Below are positions 37,638-50,880 of a stretch of 64,000 nt of DNA, in pieces. This DNA comes from Campylorhamphus procurvoides (taxonomy: Eukaryota > Chordata > Aves > Passeriformes > Dendrocolaptidae): NCBI GenBank assembly GCA_013396655.1, contig WBMV01001910.1, forward strand, positions 1,054,001 through 1,118,000, in the 5' to 3' direction. Both the position numbers and the translations under genes were made by a program. The first letter of the stretch is position 1. Each line of letters opens with the position of its first letter. The notes under the pieces are model-generated. The model worked only from the letters and a program-made list of their open reading frames with translations. It ran no database searches and was not told the origin of the DNA.

Positions 37638-40600
37638 AATAGGAAGTGAAAAGTTTAAAAAAGTCTAAGGATTGAGACTGAGAAAGTCCAAACATGCCAA
37701 GAGACACTGCAGTCATAGCTCCCCATTTGGAAAAAGTTCATTCCCTACTTACAGCCAGTATAGGGAAAGTACTATAGCTTAACATAGGAAAGAAGCAGCA
37801 AAAGGAGCCACTCTTCCCTCTTCCTTCACCTCCAAGCCTCAGAATAGTATCAGGCTACGTTGATATAATCTTACGCAGTAGCTGCTGCTAAAATGGATGG
37901 CAATAATCCTGACGAATCCCACCATAATCCATGTGCAGAGTACTGTGTCAGCAAAGCTACAGAAATGATCAGTCAGCTACTTCCCTAAGAAGCAGTGACA
38001 GCCAAGACAAAAATTAAGTTAACAATACCAAAAAACCCCACAACCACCAAACAATACCTCGGCCATGTAGCAGCTGATATTATTTTTCTTAATAGGCATG
38101 CAAAATACAAACAGTTCTCAAAAGGGAGAACATTATCTTTTCAGAGGCAAAAGACAGGAATTCAGCTGGATTTTTTGATGAGAACAACTGAATAGAACAG
38201 AAATATTTAATGAATGGAATGCAGTTAGGAAACAATGATGCCGAAATACAGTGTTGTGGATATTACAATGAATGCCAAAGTACATAGCTAAAGACAGTTG
38301 ATGGTGTTGAAAGACAACTGAGGGGAGGGTGGGAAAGATTTGGACGATTACATCAAAATATATGAGAATATATTCTGCTGCAATTACATTACCTAGTATT
38401 TTCATGCTCAACTTCCTTCAAGTCCACAACTATTACCCTAGTGTAAAATCAAGACAGGTTGCCTTCAGACACAGAATGACTGGCTTGTGAAAACAAACTA
38501 ACATATTCACACATCTATTCAGAGACAAAATGTTAGTGGCACCTTTCTAATTAATGGAACCTTTCTTGATTGTAAAGCCTCTTGGAAGAGACACATATCT
38601 TCTATCTTTTGACAAAATTCATAAATAGCTGAGACACAAACTCTTCAGAACTGCATATTTTTCTTTCTGTCTTTCCTATGGGTGAAAAGCACTCTCTTTT
38701 GATTGAAGCAACATAACCATAGAAATGTTCTCTTGCTACGTCTTCTGCACTTCCTGTATGTTCTTATCTGAGATGAATCAGGCTGTGGAAAAGAATAAAA
38801 TACACAAAAGAGAGAAACAAGAGGCCACAAATTAATGGACACGAAACACAAGAATTGCCATCAAGGCCCAATACTTCTTCACCCAAAATTCTAAACTAAG
38901 TTTCTTTTTGAAAACATGTTCAACAAGACATCTTATATCCTGTATTGAGTTAAATTATTCTCACAATACTGATGCTAAATATTTTTTCAGTTTTTACTGA
39001 AAGACTAGCAGACCGCATCCAGCTGAATGATGACACCTATTTTCCTACCAGGAGATAGCCTAAAACAGAAGGTACGAGCCATGAGCAAATGATCAAGCCA
39101 TATCTCTGGACAGCAAAAGCTCGAAAGCTGTAAAATGACTGATGGACATTGTAACAGGAGCAAAACAAGTTTTGTTGACAACAGGCAGTGCAGGGCTATT
39201 ACTTTCAAAAGTTGGGCTGCCACCACTATGAAAGCCAAAAAGAATCAAATTGCCACATATCTGGCACTCGCAGGCACTCCTTGGTGCTCCTCCAGGCAGC
39301 GTTCTGGCAGAAGGCTGTTCAGCCCTACAGAACACATGTGTGCTCTATGGTGCTCCCTGTTTTGGCCAGACAATACAATCACTGAATGTCTCCTTTCAAC
39401 AATGAAATCTCAGTTTTAAAGATGACATACAGTACTAAGGGTCAGGATATTTACCAAAATGGATCACCAAAATAAGCAACCTGAGTTACTAATTACATAA
39501 TGGACTGCAACAGGACAAGTTTTCTGATAAAGTGACCAGTCTGGCCTTAACAAAAAATTGCTCCAGGTGGTATTTGCACCTACATACATTACGTGCCATG
39601 CCACTCCAGAATTAGAAACTCTTATGTTAAATTCTTAGCATTCATACTTGACAAGAATAATATACCTACAAAGCACTTTTTGCTTCTATATGAAACAAAA
39701 TTTTTCAAGTCAACAATTTCAGAGCAAAGTTATGCACATTATTAAACACTTCAAAGAAAAAGACCAAAAAAAAAGACAGTATCAACTTTTTCAGAAGTAT
39801 CCGACCATTTTAGCTATTTTACTCCATACACCTACAATCCCAATAAACACACTATAAACATCACCACAGTTCCAAATTAAGTCAATAATTACTCAGCAGT
39901 GCTGAATATAGGATATGTGAGAATATTAGTAAATAAAATTTCCAGATTAAAATAACAGTAACTTTCTAAACATCTTTTTTATTTGTCAGGTTTTTTCACA
40001 GTCTTTCTCTACAGTCACAAGAAAAGGTATGTTTCTCCTGCTGCTACATTAACAACATTCGAGTGGTTTCATGAAGCTGAGAAATCTGGCGAACACATTG
40101 CTAGACTTGTTAAGAACTGATATCTTAGTGTTTTCCCTTCCTATTGTAGGATACACCCACCTCTCCAGAGAAACAAGGAATGAATTTGTAAATACAATGA
40201 TATGAAAAAGGCACAGCATCAAGATTGTCTCATTGCAATTGACAGAAAAACAATCTTTATGATGCGCACATGACTTATATTAAGGGTGGGAAAGGATATT
40301 AATCTCAGTGAGATTAAGTACATCATTTATGATTTCATCATGTTCACTAGAGCATAATACTGGTACTCAAATATCATACTGTTTTTCAACATATCAACAT
40401 CAGAAACAAGTTACTACAGTTCAGTGACAATGCGCAACTGGGGCCACCATCCCACCGAAGACTGCACTGAAATGTAGGGGGGAAGAAAAAGCAAGCTTAA
40501 AAAGTTTAAAGAACCAAGTCAAAGAACAGATGCAAGGAAGATAAATATATTTAACTTAAAGAGCTTGAGAGAAAACTGGTTTTCAGCCAATTTTGAGAAA

Positions 40601-43051
40601 TACTTTAACAAAACTAGACCTCTTTCTGATGTGAAGGAAAGCTCCAACACCACTTTTTCATCAAAGCTACTCCGCAGTGCGGCATACATTTGATTATGGA
40701 ACACTACAGTTACTATGCAAAAGGCGGTTCTGATTCTGTATTCAACTTTTAATTAATTTTTACTGCCATTTAAAAGGCAAAGAATTATCAAAACATTTTG
40801 CCATTGACGGATCAAAAAGTCAGCTCTGACAGCGGACACCTATCAGTTTTAACTTTTTTTTTAACTTCAAGCAATGTTCAACACCTTCCAGTTACCACCA
40901 AGGCCCACAGTGCTATGCACTGCACAGACACACTGAGACACACATGCCTTAAACTACAAACAGACAAAACAGACAAACAATTGGAAGAGGAGTACCCAGA
41001 AGTGCCATCTCCAAGTGATATCTCCAAGTGATTGTGTTGCCACATGGAAGACATTTCAATTAGCATGACCATTCAGCCCCATCCTTCTGACACTACCAGG
41101 AGGAGACTGTCAAAAGCTTTTGCTGCAGTGAAGCAAATGGTCATATTACAAAAAGTCAACTGGAAATCAAACTGGAAAAAGAAAAAAAAATCATGAACAA
41201 TTAAAACATAAACACACCAATTTTATAGAGAAGACAGTGACAGAGTATGATCAACCCTATCTCTGCAGAAGTTAAGACATCTCTCTGACTTTGCACTGAC
41301 TTGATTCTGATGCTGCTCCTGAAAAATAACATTCAGACATTAAATGATGCCAAGAAAGCATGGGAGGAAATGAAACAGACAGGAGTTTCCTCCCAGATCT
41401 TAAATATTTCTGTACAGTTCAGATTGCATAGGGCAAAGCCAACACACAGAGAAGTTTTTACACTGGTCATCTTTGAAAAAAACAACTTGTCAGCACTGCC
41501 AAGAACACACCAGGTTCAGGTAAGTGACTACACTTGAGCTCAGAAGTACACAGGGACTTCAGCCAAGCAGAGCACAGAGAGCCCACACCTTCACTTCATA
41601 CTCCAGTTGCTCCTCCTGTCCTTCTGCTATTGCAGGTGACTGCCACAAACTCCTGGGTTTGTTGGACACATTATGCCTGGTACACCATAAAAACTGAACC
41701 TATTTAGACAACCTTTAAATTGCTATTTAGACGCAGTGTTATCAAACTGGCCAGGGATCCCAGGGTATTAAGACACTCCTGCTTTTTATCCTACCTCCTA
41801 AGTAGCACAGCTTTGGGAACACGGCCTTAAAGTGTTTCTAGTCACAAGACCAATCACTGAGGAGACTAAAGCTTGCAAAAACAACCCACTTCGAGCACTC
41901 TTGATTTATCTATAAATGTTGATCTTCAAACCCCCATATTTGCCCTGTCATAACAGCATAAAATTCAGAGGGCTTCATCCACAGCATAAGTAAAGAGAAT
42001 ATTTAACATTTGGGATTCTGGTGTCACTAATATGAGGAAAAAATGGACCCTCTGCATCCTTCAGATGTTGCACATGTCAGTTCCTTCACAAACTAAATGC
42101 AATCCCAAGTTAAATGTAAACAATTGGAGGATTGCTTACACTTGGGTTTCCATTTTATCACATGTATCAGCTTGCAAGCAGAGGCAATTGACAAGGTAGA
42201 GTTCACATGAAGGTATCACTGCTTCTTCATTCAGAAGCAGCGAAATAGTCCTCTTTGACTTCTTGATGAAGTGCTGATCCTATCAGGATGATTGTCTCAC
42301 CACATGTACATTTCCATGATTTCTATATTAGGGTCACTCCACAGAAAGCTCTTCTTTGAAACTATTTGGAAACCACTCCAGAACATAAATAGTGCTTTGG
42401 ACAATTAATTATGTATCAGTCCTGCTCACCAATGACAACTTCCCAGTTATCCACTGAAACAGACCTGATGGCAACAATAATCCTACACTCCATAATGTTT
42501 ACCAACAAACCCTACTTCTTGAGCACAAAGTACTTAGATATAAACACCTGGAAAGCAGGCAAGGTCTGCAAGAAGCCTACATTTCTGAAGTTTACTATCC
42601 TATTTAATTCCTAGATTAAGGGGGTTTTTTACTGCAAAGTTACCTTCTGCTTTCAGAACAGTTGAGCTTACACAGACCACCACTACAGTTGCAGTGGTGC
42701 TTGCAGAAAACAGTCCAGCTGTTACCACAACACAGCTGAAAATGTTTTCCTGGAAAAAATCAAGTATTAGCTGACTTTCATCCTTCCTATGGTGCTTGTC
42801 TGTTGGGACAGGCAATGTAAGACAGCATGTTTCATTTTGATAATTTTGGGAGGTTGCATTAGACAGGTGCCTACTCTAATTATTATTTATCCAGTGTGCA
42901 TCTGGGGTTTTTTATACAGAGTTCACATACTGATAAAATCCCAACAGTTATTTTTATATAACATTCTTCAAAGGAACTTTCCCATGCTCATTCCTGTCTA
43001 CAGCTGCTCAACCAGGCTGCATGTTGTAGATTTTTAGAAAAGAGCCATCAG

Positions 43052-43432
43052 AGAATCATAGAATAGTTTGGGTTGGTGGGCATCTTTAAAGGTTACTTAG
43101 TCCAACTCCTCTACAAAGAGAAGGTACTGCTTCAACTAGATCAGGTTGCTCAGAGCCCAATCCAACCTGTCCTTTAATGTTTCCAGGGACAGGGCATCCA
43201 CCACCTTTCTGGGCAATTTGTCCTAGAGTTTCATCACCCTCAATGTAAAAAATGTCTCTTTTATATCTAGTCTAATTCTACCCTCTTTTAGTTTAAAACC
43301 ATTACCTCTTGTCCTATCACAACAGGTCTTGCTAAAAAGTCTCTCTCTGAATTTATTTTAAGTACTGAAAGGCCACATCAAGGTCTCCCTGGAGCCTTAT
43401 CTTCTACAGACTGAATACTCCCAACTTTCTCC
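43052..43432 (-). mobile_element. CR1 LINE 3' fragment, minus orientation
   Basis: On the plus strand this reads as the reverse complement of a CR1 3' end. It starts with the terminal block AATCATAGAATAGTTTGGGT at about 43055 and continues through the 'ccagggacagggcatccacc', 'ttgtcctatcacaacaggtc' and 'aaggtctccctggagcc' blocks. It corresponds to the 3' UTR and the end of ORF2. It is moderately diverged and its 5' truncation lies at the right edge. It lies within CPQ intron 1 in the CPQ sense direction. Confidence 0.92.
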
Positions 43433-46077
43433 TCTGAATACATTTATTTCTAATAGCAATGCACTGAGAACAAAAGCAACAGAGAAGTGTCACATCTTCC
43501 AGCACTACAACAACGAAAAGACAAAGAAGATATAGCAGCATGTGAAAGGTGAGAAAAAAATTAGAAAATTTGACTAGTACTCCCCCAAAATGTAACTGAT
43601 TTGACTTCAATAAACCCTTGAAAACTGTAAATGCATGATTTTGGGACTGAAACACAATGATGAGCTAGCTGAGAGAGATGCACCATAATCGCAAGAAAAC
43701 TGCACTGGTTTAAGTGCAAAAGAACCAAGCCCAAGGATATAAACATTAGATACGCTTTACAGACACATGTAACGTGGTTTTTCACTGCTGGGTTAATCTC
43801 CTAACTTAAAGTCAGGATCAGCAAAACAGGATTCCCTCTGTATGCTTTTTTATGCTTCTATATTAAACAAAATTCGTCACATGATCTGGATAGAAAAAAT
43901 AGGATACTTCACTATTGATAATGATAGCTCCTCAAATAAAGCTAAAAACATGCACTGACTTCTTTCAGCCTGAAAGCTTAAACCATAGACCAATTGTCAC
44001 AAATTTGTTTCATAAACATCAGATGGGAGAGCATGATGTGGGGAAAAAAATCATTTCTAGTCATCACAGAATTCCCAAACTAGACAAAGCATAGAGTCCT
44101 GTTCACCTATGACACAAAAGAGATTACACTGCTGTGTCAAAAGTATTATCTTTACTCAAAATCAAATTTCTGGGCCAAAAACCCAGACCTACTTTGAGCA
44201 GTGAGAGGACAGCTAACAGAACCACTATAAGCACTGGGAAATACCTTCTTCTCTAGAGAAAAAACCCTGCAAATGAGTTTTCAGCTCACCTGCTTTCTCC
44301 TCTTTCATCATCAGGTTTGCCGGAAGAGTCCAAAACTGGACAACTACTAAAGAGCCCTGTATGATCCACCTGTATTGGATACGCTGCATTTGGCTACACC
44401 AGGTCTTTTTAACAACTGCACTGTGCACATAGAGCACTGCAAAGCAAGATGTATCTGCTGACTTGGGTGGCATCAGTTGCTGGAAACAAGCACATCTGTC
44501 CTCATTTGGTTACACTTTGAAGGGCAGCCAGAGGTATTTCTACTCACTACCACTCTTTCTGCAAGCTTTCTCTTCAATTTTAAGACCTAAGTCCAAAACA
44601 AAGCATGAACCGCAGACCTTAGTTGCTGTAGCAACATATATTAACACTGGTGTAGGTGTATTTTAGAAGCCTAAGAAGGTGTATTTTAAGGTGTATTTTA
44701 GAAGACTAAGTGAGACACAGAAGGTTTGGATCAGTTGTGGCTTAAGTCCATCTAGATCCCAGCTACAGTGTGTCTACCCTCCAAACTGCCATTCACTTAC
44801 ACCAGAACCTCATTCATACGACATCAGCAAGTTGGTTCTGAGAACCAATCCAGTGAAAAACATTTATACTTTGTTTGAAGAAATTAAAATGAGCATTAGT
44901 ACCAGTTGGTTACTGCCAAAGAGAAAATGAAGGTGTACTCGTCACAGAAAGATTGGACTGTGGCAGTGCCTGCAGCCTGAGGAGCAGACAGCTCTGCCCC
45001 TTTCACCAACACTGTTACCTGGGTGAGAATCACTCACCAAGGGACAGGTGGGTGGCTGCAGTAGAAAACCCTGCAGCAGCTGCAAGAAAATGGACAAGGA
45101 CAATAACTCAGAGCCTGCATAGAATTTTCCAAGCCTGTTCCTAAGACTTTTTTGTTTCTGAAAACCCTCTAGAGATTTCTAATTTAGCAGCTGTTTCAAG
45201 ACAACCAAACCCAACAAGACATTAAAATCAAGATGACTTTGTTTTCCTTCTAGAGTATCTCACAGTGCATCGCTGAGGTGGAAATTATCTGCTGTGTGTA
45301 TTTTTCAGCCTCAATGAAGAGATTACACAAGATTAGGGATGTACTTTTCTGCCTTACCTAGTTGTCATAAGAGAAAATAGCCCACTGCAGTACACAGAAT
45401 CAATCTTAAAGAATGATCCTATGATCAATCTTTAAGAAATTAATAACTTAAAATTTTTTCTGTTTCCAAAGCAATGAAGAAATTTCATTAAACTAAAAGT
45501 CCAAGATGTATTTCAGAGTCTGCCACAGAAGAACACTGGCGTTTTGTACAGGAGAACATGACCAGAGAGATAACTACAAGGTAAGCCCTATGATTCAGAA
45601 CAGTATACATCAACAGGATCAGAAATGCTAATCTCAAAACCTGTGCAGAGTAGATGGGAAACCACTACAGATAAATCAGATTTATGCTTTGTTCTGCAGA
45701 CATTACAGATAAAATAGTGGATGCTTTCCCACTGGAGTCTATCGGCTCAGAGCTCATTTTAAGAACTCAGAAAAAAAACATTTATTTCTCAAATGACTAT
45801 TGGCACATGCATAATATTACATAAGCACCACTTGAAACACAAAATTACTTTTGACTCACTTTTCTTAGGTAAATTCACAGTCAAGTGCCTCCTCTGAAAA
45901 AAAAAACCCTCAGAAAAAATTAAAGGCACAGGATATCAGTGTATATGCAGCAGAAGAAAACTAAAAAATTTGCAGGAGGATGAAAAATGGTCTCATCCCC
46001 TTTCATATTAGAGTGTTCTAGCAGTAAATGCAGTATCGGTACATTTAAGTAAAAGATCTGGCACCTTAACCCGCAAC

Positions 46078-46248
<171 letters not shown>

Positions 46249-49200
46249 CCCAAATAACACGCACAGACTTAAAACCAGAACTGTTTTCTCGTATGAGTAT
46301 TAAAACAGGCTTCAAAAGGATGACAATTCTCAGTTGCACAAGATGCTGCATCTGTGGGGTCACAAAACAGGTTTGGGCAAATCCTTATCTGGCAGAAACT
46401 GTCACTGTTGCATAGAATGCAGGATGGTCGCTCAGGCAATTTTAAAATAAATCTTATTTGTTTATAACTCCTATGATATAAGAAATGTTAGGTGACTTGA
46501 GATTAACCTTTTTTCACGATAACATAAAGATCATTGATTTAAAATTTATCTTAGAGAACGGAGATAAATTTCAGTGATATTTTTCTTTTTTAAAGCAGTA
46601 TTTGTGCCTTTTAAAGTCAGGTTTTAAGATCACAGGTTTTCTGCCATACTGCTGATTGCAGTGCATAGTACAGAGAAACATTTTGCCAAAATACATAAAC
46701 TCTTAGAGATGTATTTTAATTCGTATGTCTGTTCATTGGTACATCTACTAAATCCCTCTTGGCAGCAACAGCACCAAAGGGATTTTCACATTTTTCTCTC
46801 ACTGTGGAGAAAATTCATCAAACAAATCCATGTTAATTAGATTTAAAAGAGTCTGAGAAAATATTACTAATGCCAGTACAGAAAAAACAAAAATAATCCA
46901 AATGAGCCAGATGTCTGAATATTCTCCATTATATAAAAAAATAAGTAGATGGATGAATGTAAAGGAAAGTAAAGACAATATACTGGTCCATTCTCCCTAT
47001 CTCAAAACCAGAAATCAAGTCTCTTGCAAGATCAAGGCATCAAAATTATCATTTTTTAAAACTACAGGCTAACAAGGTTAACATTTTTCTCAAGCTGACA
47101 CACAATTTTTTCTTCTATTGTAAAACTGAAACAAAAAAAGAGCAAAGCATTCTCCACACACTGTCAGAAATACTGACTTAATCAAGTAATTGGTGACTGG
47201 GGGTGAACTGAAGAAAGAACTTACATTTATTTCACTGCTTTGAGACTACTGCAGACATTTGGTAACAAAAAACTTGAAAGATTACTGCAATGCAGTTTTT
47301 GACAGATAGTATTTCCTGTCAAGATAGAAGAGAAAGAACTGTAGAGCTTCGAGATTGTAATCATTTCGTACATTTCTACATACAAAGTACTTCTTTAAGC
47401 AAAATATTTCACCCCTGCGGCTGCTATCTCTTACATGTACTGTCATCCTTCATCTTCATCCTCCCACAACTGAAAAGCAAGGAAGAAATGACAAGGCAAA
47501 GTTTTCAATCTTAAACAAGGAAGTTTTATACAATACAGCAGGAATAGACTTTCATGTGCATTATGAGTTTGTGAAATTATATCACTAATAAGATACTCTT
47601 GTTCCCGTTCTCAGTCGGCATTAAAGACATGCAGGCATTTGCAAAAATGTGTTTTAAACTTTTTATAAGAATTTATATGAGCCTTTTCTAACAGATGTCT
47701 CCCAACAGGGGTCAAGGCCAGGTGGTTCTTCCCCAGCCTGGATTTGCAATCTGTTCTTATCTGATTTACTATCTTATTATTCTACTGCTCAAAAGAATTA
47801 TATATATTTTAAACACTAAGAAACAAGATTGGGTAAGACAAAGCCTTTGTATGAATCTCTAAAGCTGTGGTGGCTTGGATCCAAGTTTATCTGCACAGAC
47901 TTCATCTGAAAAATAGAAGTTTGAGTAAAGCAAAACTGATGGCAAGGCACAACTGATAAATGCTCTCCGAGATAGGGTGGATATGCCTAAGAGAATGAGA
48001 CAAAGTTCACAAGGAAACATGGGACGTAAGAATTATATACACAGCAGGCTCTGTGAGGTTTCTTTGTGGAAAGAAGTGTTTGAAATAATAATCTAGTGGA
48101 GGGAGCACCAGACAAGACTGAAAGGTGATTTTAAGAACTGACAGGAGGTAAGCATGAGAAAGACTTTGAATAAAATCTTTCATCCTGGCAGAAGACTAAC
48201 CAGAACAAAATAAAGGTAAACTTTTGTAACCCTAGGTTAAATTGTAAGAATTTTCTCAAGCTAAAATAGACAGATACATTCTAGATAAAGATCCAAGCAG
48301 TCTTCCATTTTGACATATGGAGTCTGTTCTGCAGCTGTACCCAGTACTGCTCTGTAAGAAGAAATAATCACATGCTCCCCTTTCATCAACAGATTGCAAC
48401 ACCCGTACAGTCTCGGAACTACCTTCAGGAACAGTAAAACTAATCTAGTTTTGAACAGAGCAAAACTCTCAGACAGGCAAAATTCTGAAAATTAAGGCTC
48501 ACTAAACAATAAATTAGGATTTTAGGTGCTCCTTGTGTATGGCACTGTCCGAGCAGGCGTTTTTGGTGCTCATGCAGCACTTAGTAAAGTCAGGTCCCAA
48601 AAAACACTGCCGTTTGAAGGAAGAAACATGTAATTAGCAAGAAAACAGAATTCTTGTCCTTGTATTTTGAATTTGCTCTTTCGTAGTTCTGAGCAGACTT
48701 GGAACTTGCCAGACATAACCACTAGATTCAAAAGGCTCCTTCATATCTATTGCTTCCCTAGTCAAATCTGTTCAGCCCACTGAACTTTTTTCCATGCTTT
48801 TTTATCTCACTTTTTTCTCACTCATATAAATTTTAGTACTTCTATAAAATATGCATATTCATATTCACATATATAAAAATTGTATATACATATAAAAATG
48901 CTTCTCTTATATACTTTCCCCTTTTGCATGAAATTGAAGAAGATGGTCTTTGAAGAATGAAGGCCTGTCAAGACAAATTTAAGGGGTAGTAGTTACTAGA
49001 ATTTCTTTCTCTGAAGCACTAAACCACTTTATATGCTGGGACCTCTTCACTACAAGGTGTGCCGTAAAATGTGATTAAATATCTAATGCACTCATCTGGT
49101 ATTTATGGGGTTTATCCATTTGCAGTGACATAGCTTTTGGGCAGTGACTGCTGTCAACTCTGCTCATTTAAGGATCACGGCAGAGCACCCTTCCTTGCCT

Positions 49201-49300
49201 AACGCCAATCATGCCTCCCCCAAGTACCGTGTGACTGCCAACGTCAACTTTGGGTCCAAATTTGGTTTTAAATTGAGAGGCAACAGTGTATGCAAGGATG
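46249..49300. other. Intronic sequence without recognised elements
   Basis: This AT-rich stretch of CPQ intron 1 contains a TA/CA-rich run near 48840-48900 but no gene, transposon or long repeat that I can identify. The frame at 49144-49443 runs into the CR1 at its 3' end and is not supported. Confidence 0.6.
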
Positions 49301-49965
49301 TCATAGAATCACAGAATCAATTAGGTTGGAAAAGGCATCTGAGATCTTCGAGTCCAGTCTCTGACCAAACACCACCATGTCAACTAGACCATAGCACAAA
49401 GTGCCACATCCAGTCTTTCCTTAAACACCTCCAGGGACGGTGACTCCACCACCTCTCTGGGCAGTCCATTCCGATGTCTAATCACATTTCCTGTGAAGAA
49501 ACCCCTCCAAATGTCCAGTGTGAACTTCCCCTGGTGCAGCCTAAGACTCTGTCCTCTCATCCTGTCCCTTCTTGCCTGGGAGAGGAGACCAAGCCCTGAC
49601 CTGGCTACAGCCTCTTTCAGGTAGCTGTAGAGTGGTAGGGTCACGCCCTTTTCACCAGGCTAAACAACCTCAGTTCCCTCAGCTGCTCCTTATAGCATGT
49701 GTGCTCCAGACCCTTCAACAGCTTCTTTGCCTTTCTTTAAGCATACTCCAGCCCCTCAATGTCCCTCCTGAACTGAGGGGCTCAGAATGGACATAGTGCT
49801 CGAGGTGTGGCCCCACCAGTGCCGAGGACAGGGGGACAGTCCCTGCCCTGACCCTGCTGGCCACGCTATTGCTGATACAGGATGGAACTGCCCTTCTTGG
49901 CCACCTGGATATGCTGCTGGCTCGTGTTCAGCCCCTGCCGACCAGCACCCCCAGGTCCTTTTTCC
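49301..49965 (-). mobile_element. CR1 LINE 3' fragment, minus orientation, about 0.65 kb
   Basis: The left edge carries the CR1 terminal block TCATAGAATCACAGAATCAA at 49301. It is followed by 'gttggaaaaggcatctgaga', the 'accaccatgtcaactagacc' block, 'ctccagggacggtgactcca' and further upstream CR1 3' UTR and ORF2 blocks up to 'cccccaggtcctttttccg' near 49948. This is a younger-looking copy than the one at 43 kb because more canonical blocks are intact. The minus-strand frame at 49384-49644 is an ORF2 remnant. Its right (5') end lies about 100 bp from the minisatellite. Confidence 0.93.
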
Positions 49966-50065
49966 GCTGTGTCATGCGATGGAAGGTCCGTGCTCCCGAA
50001 GCGCCACCATGCAGGTTGTGTAAGCTGTCCCTCCAGGGCAGGGGGTTCAGAGGGTGGGCCCGACA

Positions 50066-50410
50066 TCCTGGGGCTCCATCCCTGGGGCTACATCCCTGGG
50101 GTTCCATCCCTGGGACTCCATCCCGGGGGCTACATCCCTGGGGTTCCATCCCTGGGACTCCATCCCTGGGGTTCCATCCCGGGGATTCCATCCCTGGGGT
50201 TCCATCCCTGGGGCTCCATCCCNNNNNNNNNNNNNNNNNNNNNNNNNNNNNNNNNNNNNNNNNNNNNNNNNNNNNNNNNNNNNNNNNNNNNNNNNNNNNN
50301 NNNNNNNNNNNNNNNNNNNNNNNNNNNNNNNNNNNNNNNNNNNNNNNNNNNNNNNNGGGGTTCCATCCCTGGGACTCCATCCCTGGGGTTCCATCCCTGG
50401 GGCTCCAGCC
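50066..50410. repeat. 14-bp GC-rich minisatellite interrupted by assembly gap
   Basis: Tandem units of 14 bp (consensus GGGTTCCATCCCTG, with variants such as GGGCTACATCCCTG and GGACTCCATCCCGG) run from about 50066 to 50222, giving about 11 units. They resume at 50357 for about 3.5 units. Three successive unit types repeat in the same order twice (about 50085-50168), giving a 42-bp higher-order period. Because 14 is not a multiple of 3 and the unit lacks stops, all frames stay open, producing spurious long ORFs on both strands. The bases in between are unknown. Confidence 0.97.
50223..50356. other. Assembly gap (134 N) inside the minisatellite
   Basis: A run of N bases is flanked on both sides by the same 14-bp repeat. 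The true length of the array is therefore unknown, and 134 may be only an estimate. Confidence 0.99.
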
Positions 50411-50880
50411 ACGGCCCCGGGCAGGGCCGGCCCGGCAGCACCGGGGGCTACACGGGCGGCCGCGGCCCATTCCGGGGGCGGGGGGCAGCACACGTTGCAC
50501 GGCTGTGAAGTGAGGCCTGGGCCGGGGAAGGGGACGGGCTGAGCCCCGCCGAGGAGCGGGCGATGGTGCGGCCGGCGTGCCCGGGAAGCGGCAGCCGAAG
50601 GCGGGGCCCGGAGAGCGCTTCCCGAGTGGGGATTCCCTGCGAGCAGGGGGAGCAGGATGAGCAGGAGGCGAAGGAGGAGGAGGAGGCGGCGGGCAGAGCA
50701 AAGACGCACCTTCCCCAGCAGATCAGAGCGCTGGCTCCCGGCCTGCCGCGGACGGGGCAGGAGGAGGGGCCCCATGGCGGGGGCGGGCCCGGCCCGGCGG
50801 GGCCTGCGGCGGTGCCAGGGCGGGGTGGGCCCGAAACTCACCGAGAATTGCCTCACCTGCCGGGGCAGGGACACCCTGGG
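50400..50880 (-). promoter_or_regulatory. CPQ: CpG island, probable CPQ promoter
   Basis: This is the only strongly GC- and CpG-rich stretch in an otherwise AT-rich window. It contains several GC-box-like motifs (GGGCGGGG or its complement), for example near 50594, 50780 and 50818. There is no TATA box. It lies between the SDC2 3' end and CPQ exon 2, and CPQ is read leftward from here, so a CPQ promoter is the simplest reading. A bidirectional promoter with an unannotated plus-strand transcript cannot be excluded. Transcription start sites cannot be fixed from sequence alone. Confidence 0.75.
50710..50790 (-). other. CPQ: Candidate CPQ exon 1 (5' UTR), 5' end undefined
   Basis: Within the CpG island the minus strand has a near-perfect splice donor, GGGGAAG|GTGCGT, with the last exonic base at 50710. 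It lies just downstream of GC boxes at about 50775-50830. Joined to exon 2 (first base 31594), this would give a spliced 5' leader. Other donor-like GGTGAG sites on the minus strand occur at about 50833, 50853 and 50894, so the choice is not certain. The right boundary given is arbitrary. An ATG in a strong context (CGCCATGG) lies at 50775-50773 and would open a short upstream ORF. Confidence 0.45.
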
